From Pteria penguin (Eukaryota; Mollusca; Bivalvia; Pterioida; Pteriidae), in NCBI GenBank assembly GCA_035048485.1, contig CM068581.1, positions 60,122,393 to 60,186,392 on the forward strand: a stretch of 64,000 bases of DNA. Direction: 5' to 3'. This document shows positions 24,115 through 36,471 of this stretch, in pieces; the first letter of the stretch is position 1, and each line of letters starts with the position of its first letter. A program made the position numbers and the translations under genes. The notes under the pieces were generated by a model, which was given only the letters and a program-made list of their open reading frames with translations, searched no databases and was not told the origin of the DNA.

Positions 24115-27100
24115 AATACTTGCTAGAAAAATTCCTCTTTAGAAAATCTAACGATTACGTTTAAAACAAAACCCAGAATTTTATAAGCCAAATATTCATC
24201 GTGTTACAAGTGCTTAATACAACTCGTAAATAAGTTACCTACGATGAATTGTGTGGGTAAAAAGATTTATCTTCTTTTTTCTTCTGAAAACAGTTTTTAC
24301 TTGGCGGAGAATGATATCATCACATAAAGATTAAAAGATAAAAATCCCTAAGGCTAAAGTATATAGTAACAAAAATCGGTGTGCATTTTAAGGGCATCAC
24401 GACATAGATAAGGTTCATTGAAACACCATATGATAAATGACCTGAATTTTAAGCAAACATCAGAAGTAAACTGTTTTTGTATATAAGCTTTCTTATCATT
24501 CAATTAGTTGATTTATGAAGGAGAAATTGAATTTTACCGTCTGAATTTTGAAAACGAACGGACTTTCCATACAAACCACCCTATATTGACTCATTCATAA
24601 AAGACAAGAAATTATGTGCATTTTTGAAACATGAAAATTTGATGAAATTTATATCCTTTTTTTCATACGCCCATCATAAGACGGGACGTAGTATGTTATG
24701 GCGTTGTACGTCCGTCCGAGGTCATGTGGCCAAGATCACTACAAAATTTTGATTCAACCATCCCCCTCCCCAAACCACCACTACAACGATACATACAAAG
24801 AGTCTGCACTAGGCATATTTAAATACTATTTAAATACATATATAAAGATTTCACTTAGAGATTTTGTTTCTTTTTGTTTACACTTGATAGAGACCTAGTA
24901 ACTGAAAAATTGTGGACACTGAATGTTTCTTGTTCCTCACTAAATTTCATTACAGTCAAGACAATTTACTATGATGAAATTGGAAAGAGAAAACATTTTG
25001 TACCCATCCACCAATAAGGTATTTGAACCCACGGCCTTCACTTGCTCATATGATCCATAACAAACAATTAATACCACCGCGTAGTCAAACTTATGCTATT
25101 TTCTGTTTATTGTCAAATAAATTTTCTTTCTTCTTATCATTGTGTACGTTTTATAACTCCGGAATCGGAAACGGGTCAGAACGGGTCGCAGTTATATGTA
25201 TGATCTACAGTTACAGCTAAATTTTTATATTTGGAATACTCTTTTTCATATGATTATGGCTATTTAACGGACTTTTTCTGCACATCTCCCTTGTAATCTG
25301 TGCATTAGTTAATATTGTGCTTTTCAGTTTAAGTCAAAAATTGTGTTTGAAAATGAAACGTTTACATTTGAGGCTATGCTCTGGAAAATAGAGTATGCTG
25401 TAAAGAGGAGCTTCAAAGGCAAAAGCTGTACAGATATTCAGGCTCAGTGGAACAAGGGCACAACTAAAATATAGAGCCCGGACCCGTAGCAGGCATGGAT
25501 TTTTCAAAACCAAAATATGCCAAATTTTACGACTTCGAACAAAATGTAGTGGAAATGTAGGGGAATCGACATTCCTATCATTTCTGAATCACTCTGAGTT
25601 TCTTTCTTTTATAATTGATAGCTCTTAACTGAAGCCATTATTCCTCTTACAATTATATATAAATCTGCAAGTGCTGCCCGAATAAACTACACCTACTTTC
25701 ATGACAGCACACGACATATACAGGTGACCTATCATGCGTGAAATGTGAGAAAATTTACAGTCGTTTTGTACACCTTACACGAACCAAAATTTCTACTTTA
25801 ACTAAGAGCACTGTTTATCAAGCTCATTGTGATCTATGGCATGCCAGTCGGAAACTCGGGATTACCGGAAGCACATCTCGTAAGATACTAGTTAGGGATA
25901 CCACAAACTCTGATAATTTCATTCGTGAGCACCTTTACCATACGTTTAGAGGCAACATATGCATCAAGCATGGGTAGGATGTTGAAATAAAAGCCAACAA
26001 CAACTCCGAGAAAACGGCGGCATTATTTCAGATGTTGGTACCATTGTACCGGGTATCAAGTAATTAACCATGGCTCAGTGTTTCACCGATGGATTAAATG
26101 CAAACTTCAACGAGCGACCAGTTGTTAGAAATCAAATGTCCCTTTCTTTAAGACGATTCTTTTGACAGTCTTATTATTTCCTGTAAATATGAATCTGAAA
26201 ATTATGTTTTGAAACACAATGGTTCCAGAGGCTATTACCTCCAAGTACAGCTTACTATGCATGTTACAGGACTGTCTCATTGTAAATTTGTTATTTGGTC
26301 AGATGATAATTAAGTATGTGAGTATCTCAGTACCATTCAATCCTAACATTTGTGAAAGGTCAGTTTCTAGTCTCAAGTTTAGGCTTGTTGATGAATTTGT
26401 AAACATAGACATTAATTATGCATATCTTCAATTAATGCTTTTAATAAACTCAAAATCATTACTCCTTTATACAGGTTCGAATCCTAATTTTTTTTTTAAT
26501 CTTCACATAAAGTTTAGCTGACTTCTAAGACCTACATGATAATTTCCTACACATACATCAGTTATCTGCAGGTGTTAGTATGCCTACAGTAAGTAGTGGG
26601 GTACATATACAGGTGGAATATGTTACTGGTATTGAAACTAACAAGATTTATAAATACTAAAAGTAATTAATAAATATCACTTTTCAGATCCATGATTTGA
26701 TTTGTTCAATGAACAAGGCACGTCAAACATACTACAAAACTTTCAAGAACACCACGTTTCTAGTTAAATAACTCTGACTTATATTTTCAAAATGCTTTCA
26801 TGAAAAATGAGAAAATGTATAATGTACATTTATTTCTGTGGATAACCTCCCTTTTATAATCTTGTATACAGATAATGAGATATATATTGCTGTGAAAAAT
26901 ATTTCTTATCTATTTTGAATCTATAGAACTCTGAATTCTATTTCAATTTTAAAAACATAGTACCTTAACATATTAAGGTATATGAATAAATGTAAAAATA
27001 ATATAAAACAGTACACAATATTAAGAACAATGATGAATCCTATTTTGCATCACATTATAACGATATATTTACTTTGCTTCAATTGATGCTCTATCAACAT

Positions 27101-27190
27101 CACAATTCTAAATTATCTATGGCTGCTTTGTTCTCGGAATCTGATATCAATTCAGGTCCTAAATATACCAATGTAGAACAGACTATCAAA
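22825..27190. other. Intergenic stretch with CA microsatellites; no gene recognised
   Basis: AT-rich sequence. It holds two (CA)n tracts (24000-24040 and 24054-24109) separated by the short unit AACTAAATACTT, which is repeated after each tract, and a fragment GACGGGACGTAGTATGTTAT at about 24680 that resembles the start of the CCGTCC dispersed repeat. Short open frames (for example 25738-25977 and 26219-26521) match nothing I know. Confidence 0.5.
24000..24109. repeat. (CA)n microsatellite pair
   Basis: Two CA tracts, each followed by AACTAAATACTT, which indicates local duplication. Confidence 0.95.
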
Positions 27191-27199
27191 ATATCATCT

Positions 27200-28077
27200 A
27201 GCATAACAGCATTAAGACCTAAAGTCGCCTAATCGAACGTTCTTCATGCATTTGAACATGAGCAATTCTCCTATTTCTGTGACATCATTTTCAGATAACT
27301 GATCTTTTCCTTTTGTGAACGCTGAAATGTTCAATTTCACTCTCAATAACAACAAACGATCTCCAATAGTAAACCCCCGGTCTGCCATAACCTCATCACC
27401 AGACAGAAAGTAGTTAAAAATCCTGAATTTTCGACTATAAATCTGTCCCTAGCTCGGCCCCCAAAACCTTATAAAATGAACATAATCTGTCCATGTTGAG
27501 ATATTCCAACAAGATATTTGACTATGTTGTGTGATTTAATTGTAATGACTGTAAGTTTCACCTCTTGTCTTTAGATTTGTTGGGTGTTGCATAAACGTTT
27601 CAACACAATCAATTATGACAGTTGTTTTGGATATTTCTCATGAAAGCTTTGCGGCATTGTTGTCCTCAGTGTTTCTCGCGGAAGCGATGTTGTAGCGAGT
27701 ACAGGCAGCCAACCATTAAATATATTTGAGGCATGACTTTCTGATATTCCAAATATGTGACTAATATCAGCAAATAGTAAATTTAATCTTAGTTTCATCA
27801 ATGTCAGTAACATTTGGTCAGGTACAGGCATCACAAATTTATATGGCAAATCAATTTGTTCTATCACTTCTACGAGGGTTTTAAAAGCAGTCAAAGTTAG
27901 ACCAGTGTAGAGTTGGGATGTTCCGTCCGAATTGATATCATCAAATGACATAACAACACGAGTTGTATTGCAATGGACCCCTTTTTTCCTCATAGCAATT
28001 TGCATTTGTCTGGATTGATTTGTTTCTTGGAGCAGATAGTTGACATACAGAACAGTCATGGTCTTGGAGGCTAGCAT
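27200..28077 (-). pseudogene. DDE_Tnp_4-type (ISL2EU/THAP-linked) transposase relic
   Basis: The first 154 codons are open from 28077 and contain LYTGLTLTAFKTLVEVIEQI, then the helix-turn-helix stretch LMKLRLNLLFADISHIFGIS with ESHASNIFNGWLPVL and LRTTMPQSFHEKYPKQ, all characteristic of this transposase family. After the stop at 27613 the expected catalytic parts continue: a first-Asp region IDCVETFMQHPTNL (about 27600-27570) and the second-Asp box GDEVMADRGFTI (about 27400-27375), separated by stops and frame changes. The gene is dead. Upstream, the THAP domain is not recognisable. Confidence 0.65.
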
Positions 28078-29598
28078 CTATCCTCTGAGTGGCAACGGAA
28101 TTAATGGGGTGTCCGTATATATGTCTGAGAAGCAGAATCAAGAGAAACAGGGTGTATGTTTGATTTCTGTTCTTGCTGCATGTCAGCTTGTTGCATTTTT
28201 CTATGTTCGCTGTGTTGGCAATGTCATGGTGTGATTCTTCAATAGAACAAGGATCTACTTCCCTGAAAAAAAAATGCATGAAATACACATAATGCTCGCA
28301 AGAGAGATATATAGAACTCAATTGTCAAAATATTTCAACACTACATGCATGTACATTGTAGAAAATGTTAACAGTGTCCCCTGGTAAGCATATATGTGAA
28401 AGTGTGACTACCATCTGAAGTGTGACTACCGGACAGACAAACAGACAGACTCTAGAAAAAGTGATCCCTATATACCACTATGCTTCACAGGAGAAACAAA
28501 AATAGTTGCAAAGTTGGATGTCTTATAAGTCTGTATCAGTGTCATTATATACTGAGTTTGTAATTACTAGGATTGCAGACCAAATGCCCCTTTGTTTATG
28601 AAATTTTAAAAAGAAACTAAAAACTTTGACACTCAATCTAAATACATTTAAATTTCATTACTGAATCATTAGGCAATTATTATGTTCGTATTTCTTTATT
28701 ATTAAGAAAATATTAATGAAACTATACCTACATTCCGGTCTTCCTTAAGAGTGATCTATGCCCAGTTTTAATTGGTGCATCATAACCTGCAAAGCAAAAT
28801 TTAATGTTAATATATATATATAAAAAAATGATAATGCAATAATTTGTTTAAATGCAGAAATGCATAATATGGAACATCTTCAAATTATTATTCAGAGGTG
28901 GATTCAGATATATTTTAAAACAAGAAACTGCTATGTGTTTATACTCTTCTTAGTGGCTGAGATTTTACTTGAACTAGAAACTTTAACTAAATGTAGACAA
29001 AAAGACGGACCGACAGACTGACGGACAAGCAAATGGATATTACCAATTTATAGACCGGAACTGCTTTGGCCTTCGCATGCATCTAGCCAAAAAAAAAAAT
29101 TAGATTGGTTCCCAACCACTTTTGATTCCTATACCCCTATATAAAGAAAGAGTCTGTTCCACACCCACAAATATATATTTTTTGTTAACACTTACCAACA
29201 AAATTGATTCATACCTTATTCCCAAAAAATGTGCTGATATTTTTGGTAACATTTACCAACAACTAACTCTTTTTTATTGAGCGATTCAAACCTTAACCAC
29301 CCCCCCCCCCTCCCGAATATGCCAATAGACCCTTTCGCACTAATTCTCGCGCCTGCGCATAAACGCTTCCGGGGGGGGGGGTAACCGCTTGGGGCGCTAT
29401 ATAAACTATACCAAAATAGCAATCTTTAAAGGACAAATTAATATATTTAGGATGAGTTTTGGGTGTGGACATTTGTTGTTATCGATAAATTTGATATTGA
29501 AGAATAAATTAAAATAGAGCTTTCAACATGTCATCACTTTGACAACTCAGTTGTAAGCTGCAAATTTCCCCTTTGGCGCCCTTACACTACGATTCAAG

Positions 29599-29899
29599 AT
29601 GGTGAAACATTGTTGTGTATTTCGCTGCTCTAATGAAAATAATGCGACGACCAAAGCGAGAGGACTGAAGTTTTATTGGTTTCCGAAGAAATCCCACAAT
29701 AGAAGACTATATATAGATTAGAGCCGTCAATCGCGCAGACTTCATACCAAACGAGAATACCAGGATCTGTTCCAAGCATTTCGAGGGAGGATGGCACAGT
29801 GACGACCGAGACGACGTTGCACCGACTATTTTCAGCTACAAAGACGTGACAACTGACAGACAGAGGGAAGATAGGACCTCAAGAAGAAATTTACTGAAG
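29599..29899 (+). pseudogene. THAP-domain exon of the ISL2EU transposase
   Basis: Starts MVKHCCVFRCSNENN, giving the C-x4-C half of a THAP zinc finger, then LKFYWFPKKSHNRR. The frame stops at TAG 29719-29721. A one-base shifted frame continues with NRADFIPNENTRICSKHFEG, the C-x-x-H-F second half. The exon closes at a donor CTGAAG|GTAAAA. All four zinc ligands are present but the frame is broken between them. Confidence 0.65.
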
Positions 29900-31270
29900 G
29901 TAAAACTTACATAAAAGTAATATTTCTTGTAAAGTTTACTAAAACTTCTATAATTTCAGTCGCAAAAATGCGAAACGAAACTAGGTCATGGATAGAGAGA
30001 AGAACAAATAAATGTCATGTCAGTTTTAAATGACAGTGTTTCGCAATAGCAGGTGATCATTTTATTTTTCATTAATAAAAGTAAAATAATTTCTAAATGC
30101 CTAATAATGGAGTTTATTTTGTAACAATCATAGTCCATTACTCAACTTGCTATACATGTATTTGTGAAATGAATGCACCATTAATGGCATTATAGTTTAT
30201 ACACAGTTTTGACCGGAAAACGGTGCAAGGGTGCAATCTGATGACATAATTTGTGTACTGATAATTTAAAGCTGGCAAGACTTGGTGGTAGTGCTTTGAA
30301 CCCTGCTTAGTCTCGGGTCTTGCTGTTGTCAGTCTTTATAATGACACCATTTAAAAGCCAGTAGCTGATTTAGTTGAGAATGCAGGGGGCAACCCCCCCT
30401 GGCAGTGACCCCAAATTGGTTCAGAATCCCTGTATTTTGACAATTTTCTGTCAAAATTGGCTAAATTTGATCCTTTACTGCCTTGCAAAGGGGGAGCTGG
30501 ATCCGCCAGTGCAACCGAGGTCCAATGTTACATACCTCACAGGAGATGTGGTCTGTAAAAGATCCCTCAGGCTCACTGCTTCATGTTGATACGTAACAGA
30601 GAGCTGATGGAGTGCACAATGTACTAAATGTGTATGAAAATACATCGTCGAGTGTTGCCATGCTGAATCTCCCGAGACTCCTGAAAAATTAATTGTTCAC
30701 CCTGCCTGATTATTATCTCTTAATTTTAATATTCTTATATTATTTTTAGGTTTTTGATGAAGCAGAGAAGAAGCAGACTGAATATGAGGCCAGTAGCAAG
30801 CAGTTATCTTTGATGTTCCATTGAGCGTTATACTTCATTTTGATGATATAGACACCAGCGTTACCTACCAAGGTGTGTTTACATCATTAAATTGCTTGTT
30901 TTTTGTTTATCTAGTCAATCTATGATTGTTGCAAGTGTTTCATTATATGATAACTGCATCTGACTGATGCATGACACAAATGCTAATAACCCACCCAAAG
31001 CTATCAGAGGTCTATAATATGCCACACCTACTGTGGCTCTTGATATCAATTTTAAAGATCTCATCTACCTCCAGGCCACACCTACATTAAATGCATGGTC
31101 AACACTTTTGCAGTATAAGAGATTATATATAAATTTCACATTTGCACTACAGGAATGAATTTAATTTTTTTTTTTAACAATCTATCAAAATGTGTATTAC
31201 ATGTGAAAGTAAATGATATAGATATATATCAGTAATGTAGCAATTATTCTTGTAATCTTTTTTATTAAGA

Positions 31271-31846
31271 CCAAGGGATACAGTGTGAACCCGATCCACT
31301 GCTATTAGAAAATCAGCAACTCCGAGAAGAACTACAGAGAGTGAAAGCAGAGTTAAATCATCATCGATGGAGTGTAGACAGGATAAGAGACAACGATGCC
31401 ATGATGAAGTTTTACACAGTAATACCGACCTTTGCCGACCATTATTATGTTTATTCAAGTATGTGAAAAAGATATTATTAATTACATGATGTTAACTATG
31501 CAATAATGATACTTAATATATATTTAAATAATATTAAATTCAGTTTGTGCTTGTGACTCTTTATGCCGTCTTTGAATTAATTGCAACATACATTGGTTAT
31601 ATATTTTTGTGAATTGTTCACATTCATGATTAAACCCCGACTAACAAAGCAGATGTTCGGCCACAGCCACAAGAATGAATTTACTTTCATATAAGTTCCT
31701 TGTATTACACATTGTTACATGAAATACAATATACCCCTATTTTTTTATATTTTAGGTATCTTTCAACCAAGACTAAGATGATGGTATACTGGCGGGGTAG
31801 TGCAATGACTCGCGACGAATGGATGAGGACACTTTCATCTGAAAAA
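31271..31846 (+). pseudogene. Two further exons of the ISL2EU transposase
   Basis: The first piece (31271-31458, after TTAAG|) encodes a coiled-coil stretch LLLENQQLREELQRVKAEL followed by IRDNDAMMKFYTVIPTFAD, the family linker before the transposase helix-turn-helix. The second (about 31755-31846, after TTTTAG|) reads TKTKMMVYWRGSAMTRDEW. The exon containing the next helix-turn-helix and the DDE core is not found downstream. Confidence 0.6.
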
Positions 31847-32899
31847 GTAATATAACAAAACATACCGGTATGTATTACATACTGAAATTGTTACATTACT
31901 TATTAATTATAAAAAGCTAATGGAGGTTATGTTAACAATCCATAATGTACAATTCTGAGTTCAAATGGCCACAGGTCCCCCGGAGAGTTTACTCCGTATT
32001 AGCTGCTCTGTGGCAGGGGTATCATGGGTGCCACCCCACTCTTTGTCGCCTGCTTTGAGAACTCCTGCCCTGTACACCAGAAATAAATGCCTTAAAATCT
32101 GGAAATTAAAGGAAATTCTGCTCAATGCTGCATGTTGCGCAGAAAGTGCTTATCTTCATATTTAAAGCTGTTGAATTCTTGCCCTTAATGCCAGAAATAA
32201 ATGCCTTGAAGTCTGGAAATAAAAGAAAATCTGCTCAATGCTGTACAATTAAGCACAGGAAACAAAACATTGATAATTATCATGTGCAAAAACATGTTTG
32301 TAAAAGAAGCTTTGTAGAAGTGGCATCATTTCTGAAACAAAAGAAGCATCAAAATGAATTTTTTCAATAAAACAATTATCAAAATTTTACTTACAGTTCT
32401 CTTCACAAAAGACCAACAACTGCATATTGCTTTCCTAGGGATCTATAGAAGTCTGGACCACTTCCTCTTCAACAGCTTCTGGAGCAACGTCTGGAATATT
32501 CCAAAGCTGCCCCATGCCTGCAATGTTATTTAAAAAAGGCTTACTAAACTGATTATATTATCAATATTATTAATAAATGTATCTACAGGTATAACACAAT
32601 TGAGTAGTTGTTAATAGTGTTAATAATATTAAGGAGCACACTTGCATTGTGTTAATGGAAGAGCAATTGAAAAAGGATTTGAATTTGGTTCCCATCAATC
32701 TCTAGACAAGACTCTGTAATATATAACCTGTGTTGGGAATAGCCTGTTGCAATTCCTGCAGAAAGAGGAGACCATTGCTATAGTCGAACTCTCTTTGGGA
32801 TGGGTGTCGAGGGTCAAATTCTAATGGCTTCTTGATGTCATCACCCTTTATGCTGCTTGCTACATTTGGTTTTCGCAGGTTCCACTACAATAGTGACGT

Positions 32900-33036
32900 A
32901 GCTCTTAGTTTCATAGCTCTTGGTACATTCCACTGACAGGGACGAGATTTACAGCTTTCACTCAGGTACGGCTTGCTTTTACCTAACGCATGAAGGGCAA
33001 ACAGCAAAGCACCAACAAGGCTGCAGATTTGGCCTA
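32900..33036 (-). pseudogene. Fragment of the YqaJ-exonuclease-linked ISL2EU protein
   Basis: After an acceptor TTTCAG| at 33037 the minus strand reads GQICSLVGALLFALHALGKS and then SRPCQWNVPRAMK. In the second ISL2EU gene this Cys..H/VGA.LFAL..C..L.C.WN.PR block precedes the YqaJ nuclease domain. Only this exon is seen. Confidence 0.55.
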
Positions 33037-33039
33037 ACC

Positions 33040-34690
33040 TGAAATTCAAATAAAAACATTCAGATATTGATATTTACATTACAATAAAACCTAACCAAAG
33101 GACATCAGAGTGACTGAAGGTAGGTGTCCTTTAGTTACAGGTGTCCCCTTATATACAAGTTCAGTTTATGCACAAAATGCTACTTTGAGATCACGACATG
33201 AGTCCAACATATACAGGCTGTTCTTTTATAGAGTTGTAAATAAAACTTATTTTTTACTGTATATGTAAGTTAAGTTCAAAGGTATGACATTGAATGGTCA
33301 GAGTTCCATACAAACAGGCTAAACACTAGATGCCAATATATCATTCTGTGGACATAACAAGTAACATTGAAATATTGTGTCTTTATTTCCTTTAATTAAT
33401 GAAAGCTATATTTTCACACTTATCATGATGATTATTTACCCAATGGAACACTGGCAGTAAGCAAATTCAAGATGCTCTTTCTGAGAAAAACACAGGAATA
33501 CTTGATACCTCTGCTTCTTAAATGATGCCATACAGAAAGCTCTAATATATACAAAAATGTGTCATTAATCTGAAAAATAAATGAGAGATGAAAATCACTC
33601 ATGATAACTCTTCACATTGTTGTAGTCATTTAAAGTCATAAAGGTTTATGTGTGTATTCATACATGTATTAAGAATGGCTTGTTTTTCATTTGGTTGCAT
33701 ACTTCAAAATTTATATTTACATCTGCATTTATATAGAATATATGCACCTTAATTGATTTAAAAATTTATCTGCAAACACATTCCAGTAACTACAGAACAA
33801 ACTCTCCTTAACTTGGAAGTGTAAGTAAATACACAAATAAATATATACCATGCATGATATATCTACATTAGCAATATACATTTTCTTACAGCTGAATTTG
33901 AAGATGTAAAAATATTTTAAAATTTGACTGTTGACAATTTACAAGACATGCATGTATTTGGTACTAGGCCATTCTTTACAGATAACTAATGAGTTAGAAT
34001 AAAAGAACTGTTACATCATGAAATTATAATAATAAATCTTAAATGAATTGACTCTTGTCGTCTTGACAAATTTGTGTGACTGTCACAAGAGATTTGTTAT
34101 TCTGGTGACTGGTGTTTATATTGTGAACTGCAAACTAAACTTTCAGAAATAGTATACGATGAATATAATTCAAGTATCGGGTAAATAAGAGTAATTAAGA
34201 GTCTAGTTTCATTTGTGGTGGGCAAGCAATTCCACTCCTGATCGTACTTGGGACTACTAGATGTAGGAATCGGAGGTTTTTCGGGGAGAAGTTCCTAAAT
34301 TGAAATTTATGTACAGATCGGCATGTGTATACCTTTGCAAACTGTATATTGGAAACGTACATCACCAGCATCAAAGTGTTGTTCGGTTCTCTCAAGACCC
34401 TTAGCATTATTCACAGGTTTGTCATTCACAAGGCGCAGCCATTACCATATCATATCATATGGTTATGTACGCTAGCTAATGTTACTTTGGGTAGATCAGG
34501 AGAAAGCGTGTTTAAAGGTGAATAAGGCACAGACATAAATGCTGGTGGATTCTCAACAGTCGCAATACATGGAACGATGTTTTCCAAAGTTGTTCTTTCC
34601 ATTACAGAACTCAAATTTCGTAAAACTGCAAATTTGTGCGTATCAAACTTGAAAATGGCGGTCTTTACACTTTATGTATGAAAAAGGAAG
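33040..34690. other. Interior of the ISL2EU-like element without recognisable coding
   Basis: AT-rich sequence with no nuclease or transposase motifs found on either strand. Confidence 0.45.
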
Positions 34691-34939
34691 TTGATATCTG
34701 AGTTGTCAAGGTGATGACATGTTGAAAGCTCTATTTTAATTTATTCTTCAATATCAAATTTATCGATAACAACAAATGTCCACATCCAAAACTCATCCTA
34801 AATATATTAATTTGTCCATTAAAGATTGCTATTTTGGTATAGTTTATATAGCGCCCCTAGTGGGTACCCCCCCCCCCGGAAGCGTTTATGCGCAGGCGCG
34901 AAGAACTGTCCCGCAGTTATTGCGAAAGGGTCTATTGAT

Positions 34940-35031
34940 TTCTGGCCTCCGTCCCACGTATGAGTTTTTTTCTCAAGCTCAAACTCAAATAATTTTGCTC
35001 AGCTGAGATTTGTGAAAAAAAAAACCGCGTT
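34940..35031. repeat. Left part of the repeat interrupted by the Polinton
   Basis: GGCCTCCGTCCCACG..GAGTT..CTCAAACTCAAAT..CTGAGAT..CCGCGTT. It is continued at 54373-54455 and resembles, on the opposite strand, 56275-56475. Confidence 0.65.
35026..35031. other. Polinton target site duplication, left copy
   Basis: CGCGTT, identical to 54373-54378. Six bases is the standard Polinton duplication length. Confidence 0.92.
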
Positions 35032-35045
35032 AGTAGTGTACCGAG

Positions 35046-35218
35046 CCCCGATAATGCATTTTTGGCGTCCCCGATAATGCATAGGTGTCCCCGATAATGC
35101 ATTTTAGTGAGTTGACCTAAACGTACTATAGTAGGTTAAAGATGAAGTGATAGGAGTATGTCCCCGATAATGCATTTTAGTGATCCCCGATAATGCATAG
35201 GTGTCCCCGATAATGCAT
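35046..35218. promoter_or_regulatory. Terminal array of CCCCGATAATGCAT (six copies), left
   Basis: Copies at 35046, 35069, 35089, 35162, 35185 and 35205, arranged as two groups of three. Each group is followed by GAGTTGACCTAAACGTACT and GTTAAAGATGA. ATGCAT is palindromic. Their position 14-190 bases from the terminus suggests a replication-initiation or integrase-binding role, by analogy with protein-primed linear genomes; this is inference. Confidence 0.75.
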
Positions 35219-35364
35219 TGCACTGAGTTGACCTAAACGTACTGAAGTACGTTAAAGATGAACTCTTAAAGTGTCCTTGACCTTGGATTGAATGTCGTTA
35301 TTGCACTTGATAACCTTGAGTTTACTTTTCTAAAGATATGGTTTTATTTATTTTTTATTGCCCC

Positions 35365-35673
35365 TTACCAGCATAAGGGGCAGTGGCGATGTGCTTTCCT
35401 TCTATCGCTGCGCCTTGGTGTGGTATTTAGTAACCTTTCTACTAAATGTCCCACCCGGCAGGGTGGTGTTGTTCTCCTACCGGGTGGATGATCTTGTCTC
35501 TCTTCCTCGGGTTCTCTTTTGATGACCGTGGTATTTAATGGTTCCTGTGGTTCAATTTTAATATCTTCTCCCGAATCTCGGTCTCTTAATATTACACGGC
35601 CTATGGCCGGCTCATGTATGGTGAAAATCAGCCTCCTCTCCCAGTCTATTTTGATCTGAATCGTAGCTTCCAT
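35365..35673 (-). CDS. Small acidic/basic TIR-encoded protein, left copy
   Basis: 102 codons if started at Met 35673 (MEATIQIKIDWERRLIF). An upstream in-frame Met at 35721 lies only about 10 bases from the TATA element (35731-35738) and would probably be upstream of the transcription start. No known family. It has two psi-K-x-E SUMO-type motifs (IKIE, IKRE) in a Glu/Pro-rich middle and a basic tail ending HCPLCW. It is identical in protein sequence to the right copy. A hairpin overlaps its stop codon and AATAAA follows. Because it is in the terminal repeat it is diploid in the element. Confidence 0.6.
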   Translation of the reverse strand: MEATIQIKIDWERRLIFTIHEPAIGRVILRDRDSGEDIKIEPQEPLNTTVIKREPEEERQDHPPGRRTTPPCRVGHLVERLLNTTPRRSDRRKAHRHCPLCW

Positions 35674-35987
35674 GATGTAAGTCGAAAAAAAATAAATTTT
35701 TTCAGGTAAAGTACTAAACATATTCTGAAGTATATATACTAATGTAAACGCGGACCTTTAGGGAAGCACTCATTCCATTAATAAACATTCTAATGTAAAA
35801 CATAAACAATCTAATGTAAAACGCGGACCTCTAGGGAAACACCTTTTTAGTGACCTAAGTGTACTAAGACAAACTGTTGAAATATTCTACTGTAATTGCG
35901 GACGTGTAAGGAAACACCTTTTTTGGTAACATAAACAAAGTCTTGAAACATTCTCATTTCGCGGACCTGTAGGGAAACACCTTTTCA

Positions 35988-36235
35988 TGACCTAAGTGTA
36001 CTAAGACAAACTGTTGAAAACTTAGAGGACGTGTAAGGAAACACCCAGACATCACTTAGTCATGCCTAGATGAAAAAATGTAAAAGATTTGAAGATGATT
36101 AAAGTGATTTTATTTACATAGCAATGGTTAGAATATTTTGACATACAAATGTTTACACAGTGACTGGTCTTAATTTCATGAGTCTATCTTTCACTCTGTC
36201 GAAGGAGTCTTTGAATACATCGTTTCCTAATTTCT
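35988..36235. other. Spacer between left TIR and the small terminal genes
   Basis: Contains a fifth GGACGTGTAAGGAAACACCC box (36026-36046) outside the matched repeat and a TTTTATTT (AATAAA on minus) at 36107. The minus strand of about 36151-36235 reads KKLGNDVFKDSFDRVKDRLM and MKLRPVTV to a stop without its own start codon, so it may be a C-terminal remnant. Confidence 0.4.
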
Positions 36236-36433
36236 TTAGTAAAAAAGATCTTTAGTAAAGAGTTCTAACACGTATAGTTTTGTTTCGGACACTCTTCCGT
36301 CTTTAAACATGGCGATCACTACTTCGTGATAGTCCCTCAAGTTTTTGATTTCGGCTAACATTTCTCTCCACTGCGAACGTCTAAGTATGGTTAAAGAGAA
36401 CCAAATTCGCCACTGTAGTAGTCTCGACAACAT
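36236..36433 (-). CDS. Hypothetical 65-residue protein or remnant
   Basis: An open frame MLSRLLQWRIWFSLTILRRS continuing with MLAEIKNLRDYHEVVIAMFK and LYVLELFTKDLFY. It lies just downstream of the tandem-domain gene and before a startless downstream frame (36151-36235). No family recognised. It could be a small real gene or the decayed end of a longer one. Confidence 0.3.
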   Translation of the reverse strand: MLSRLLQWRIWFSLTILRRSQWREMLAEIKNLRDYHEVVIAMFKDGRVSETKLYVLELFTKDLFY

Positions 36434-36471
36434 GACGGTAACTGATCGAGTTTCTATTACGACTCTGTCTT

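Larger units (their letters stand above)
29323..34937 (+). mobile_element. ISL2EU-like DNA transposon, degraded
   Basis: Inverted ends CAATAGACCCTTTCGCA (29323) and TGCGAAAGGGTCTATTG (to 34937) extend inward for roughly 240 bases with shared landmarks GCGCCTGCGCATAAACGCTT, GGGGCGCTATATAAACTATA and ATTTAGGATGAGTTTTGG. The interior carries, on plus, remnants of a THAP/HTH transposase in several exons and, on minus, a fragment of the YqaJ-exonuclease-linked protein. That pair of genes is the hallmark of ISL2EU. The catalytic DDE part and most of the YqaJ gene are missing. The right end lies a few bases from the repeat into which the Polinton inserted. Confidence 0.7.
35032..35987. repeat. Left terminal inverted repeat of the Polinton
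   Basis: Begins 5'-AGTAGTGTACCG. Contains in order six CCCCGATAATGCAT copies, the small TIR gene on minus, its TATA, and four GGACNTNTAGGGAAACACC boxes. It differs from the right copy mainly in lacking a roughly 20-base hairpin segment near 35348. Confidence 0.93.
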
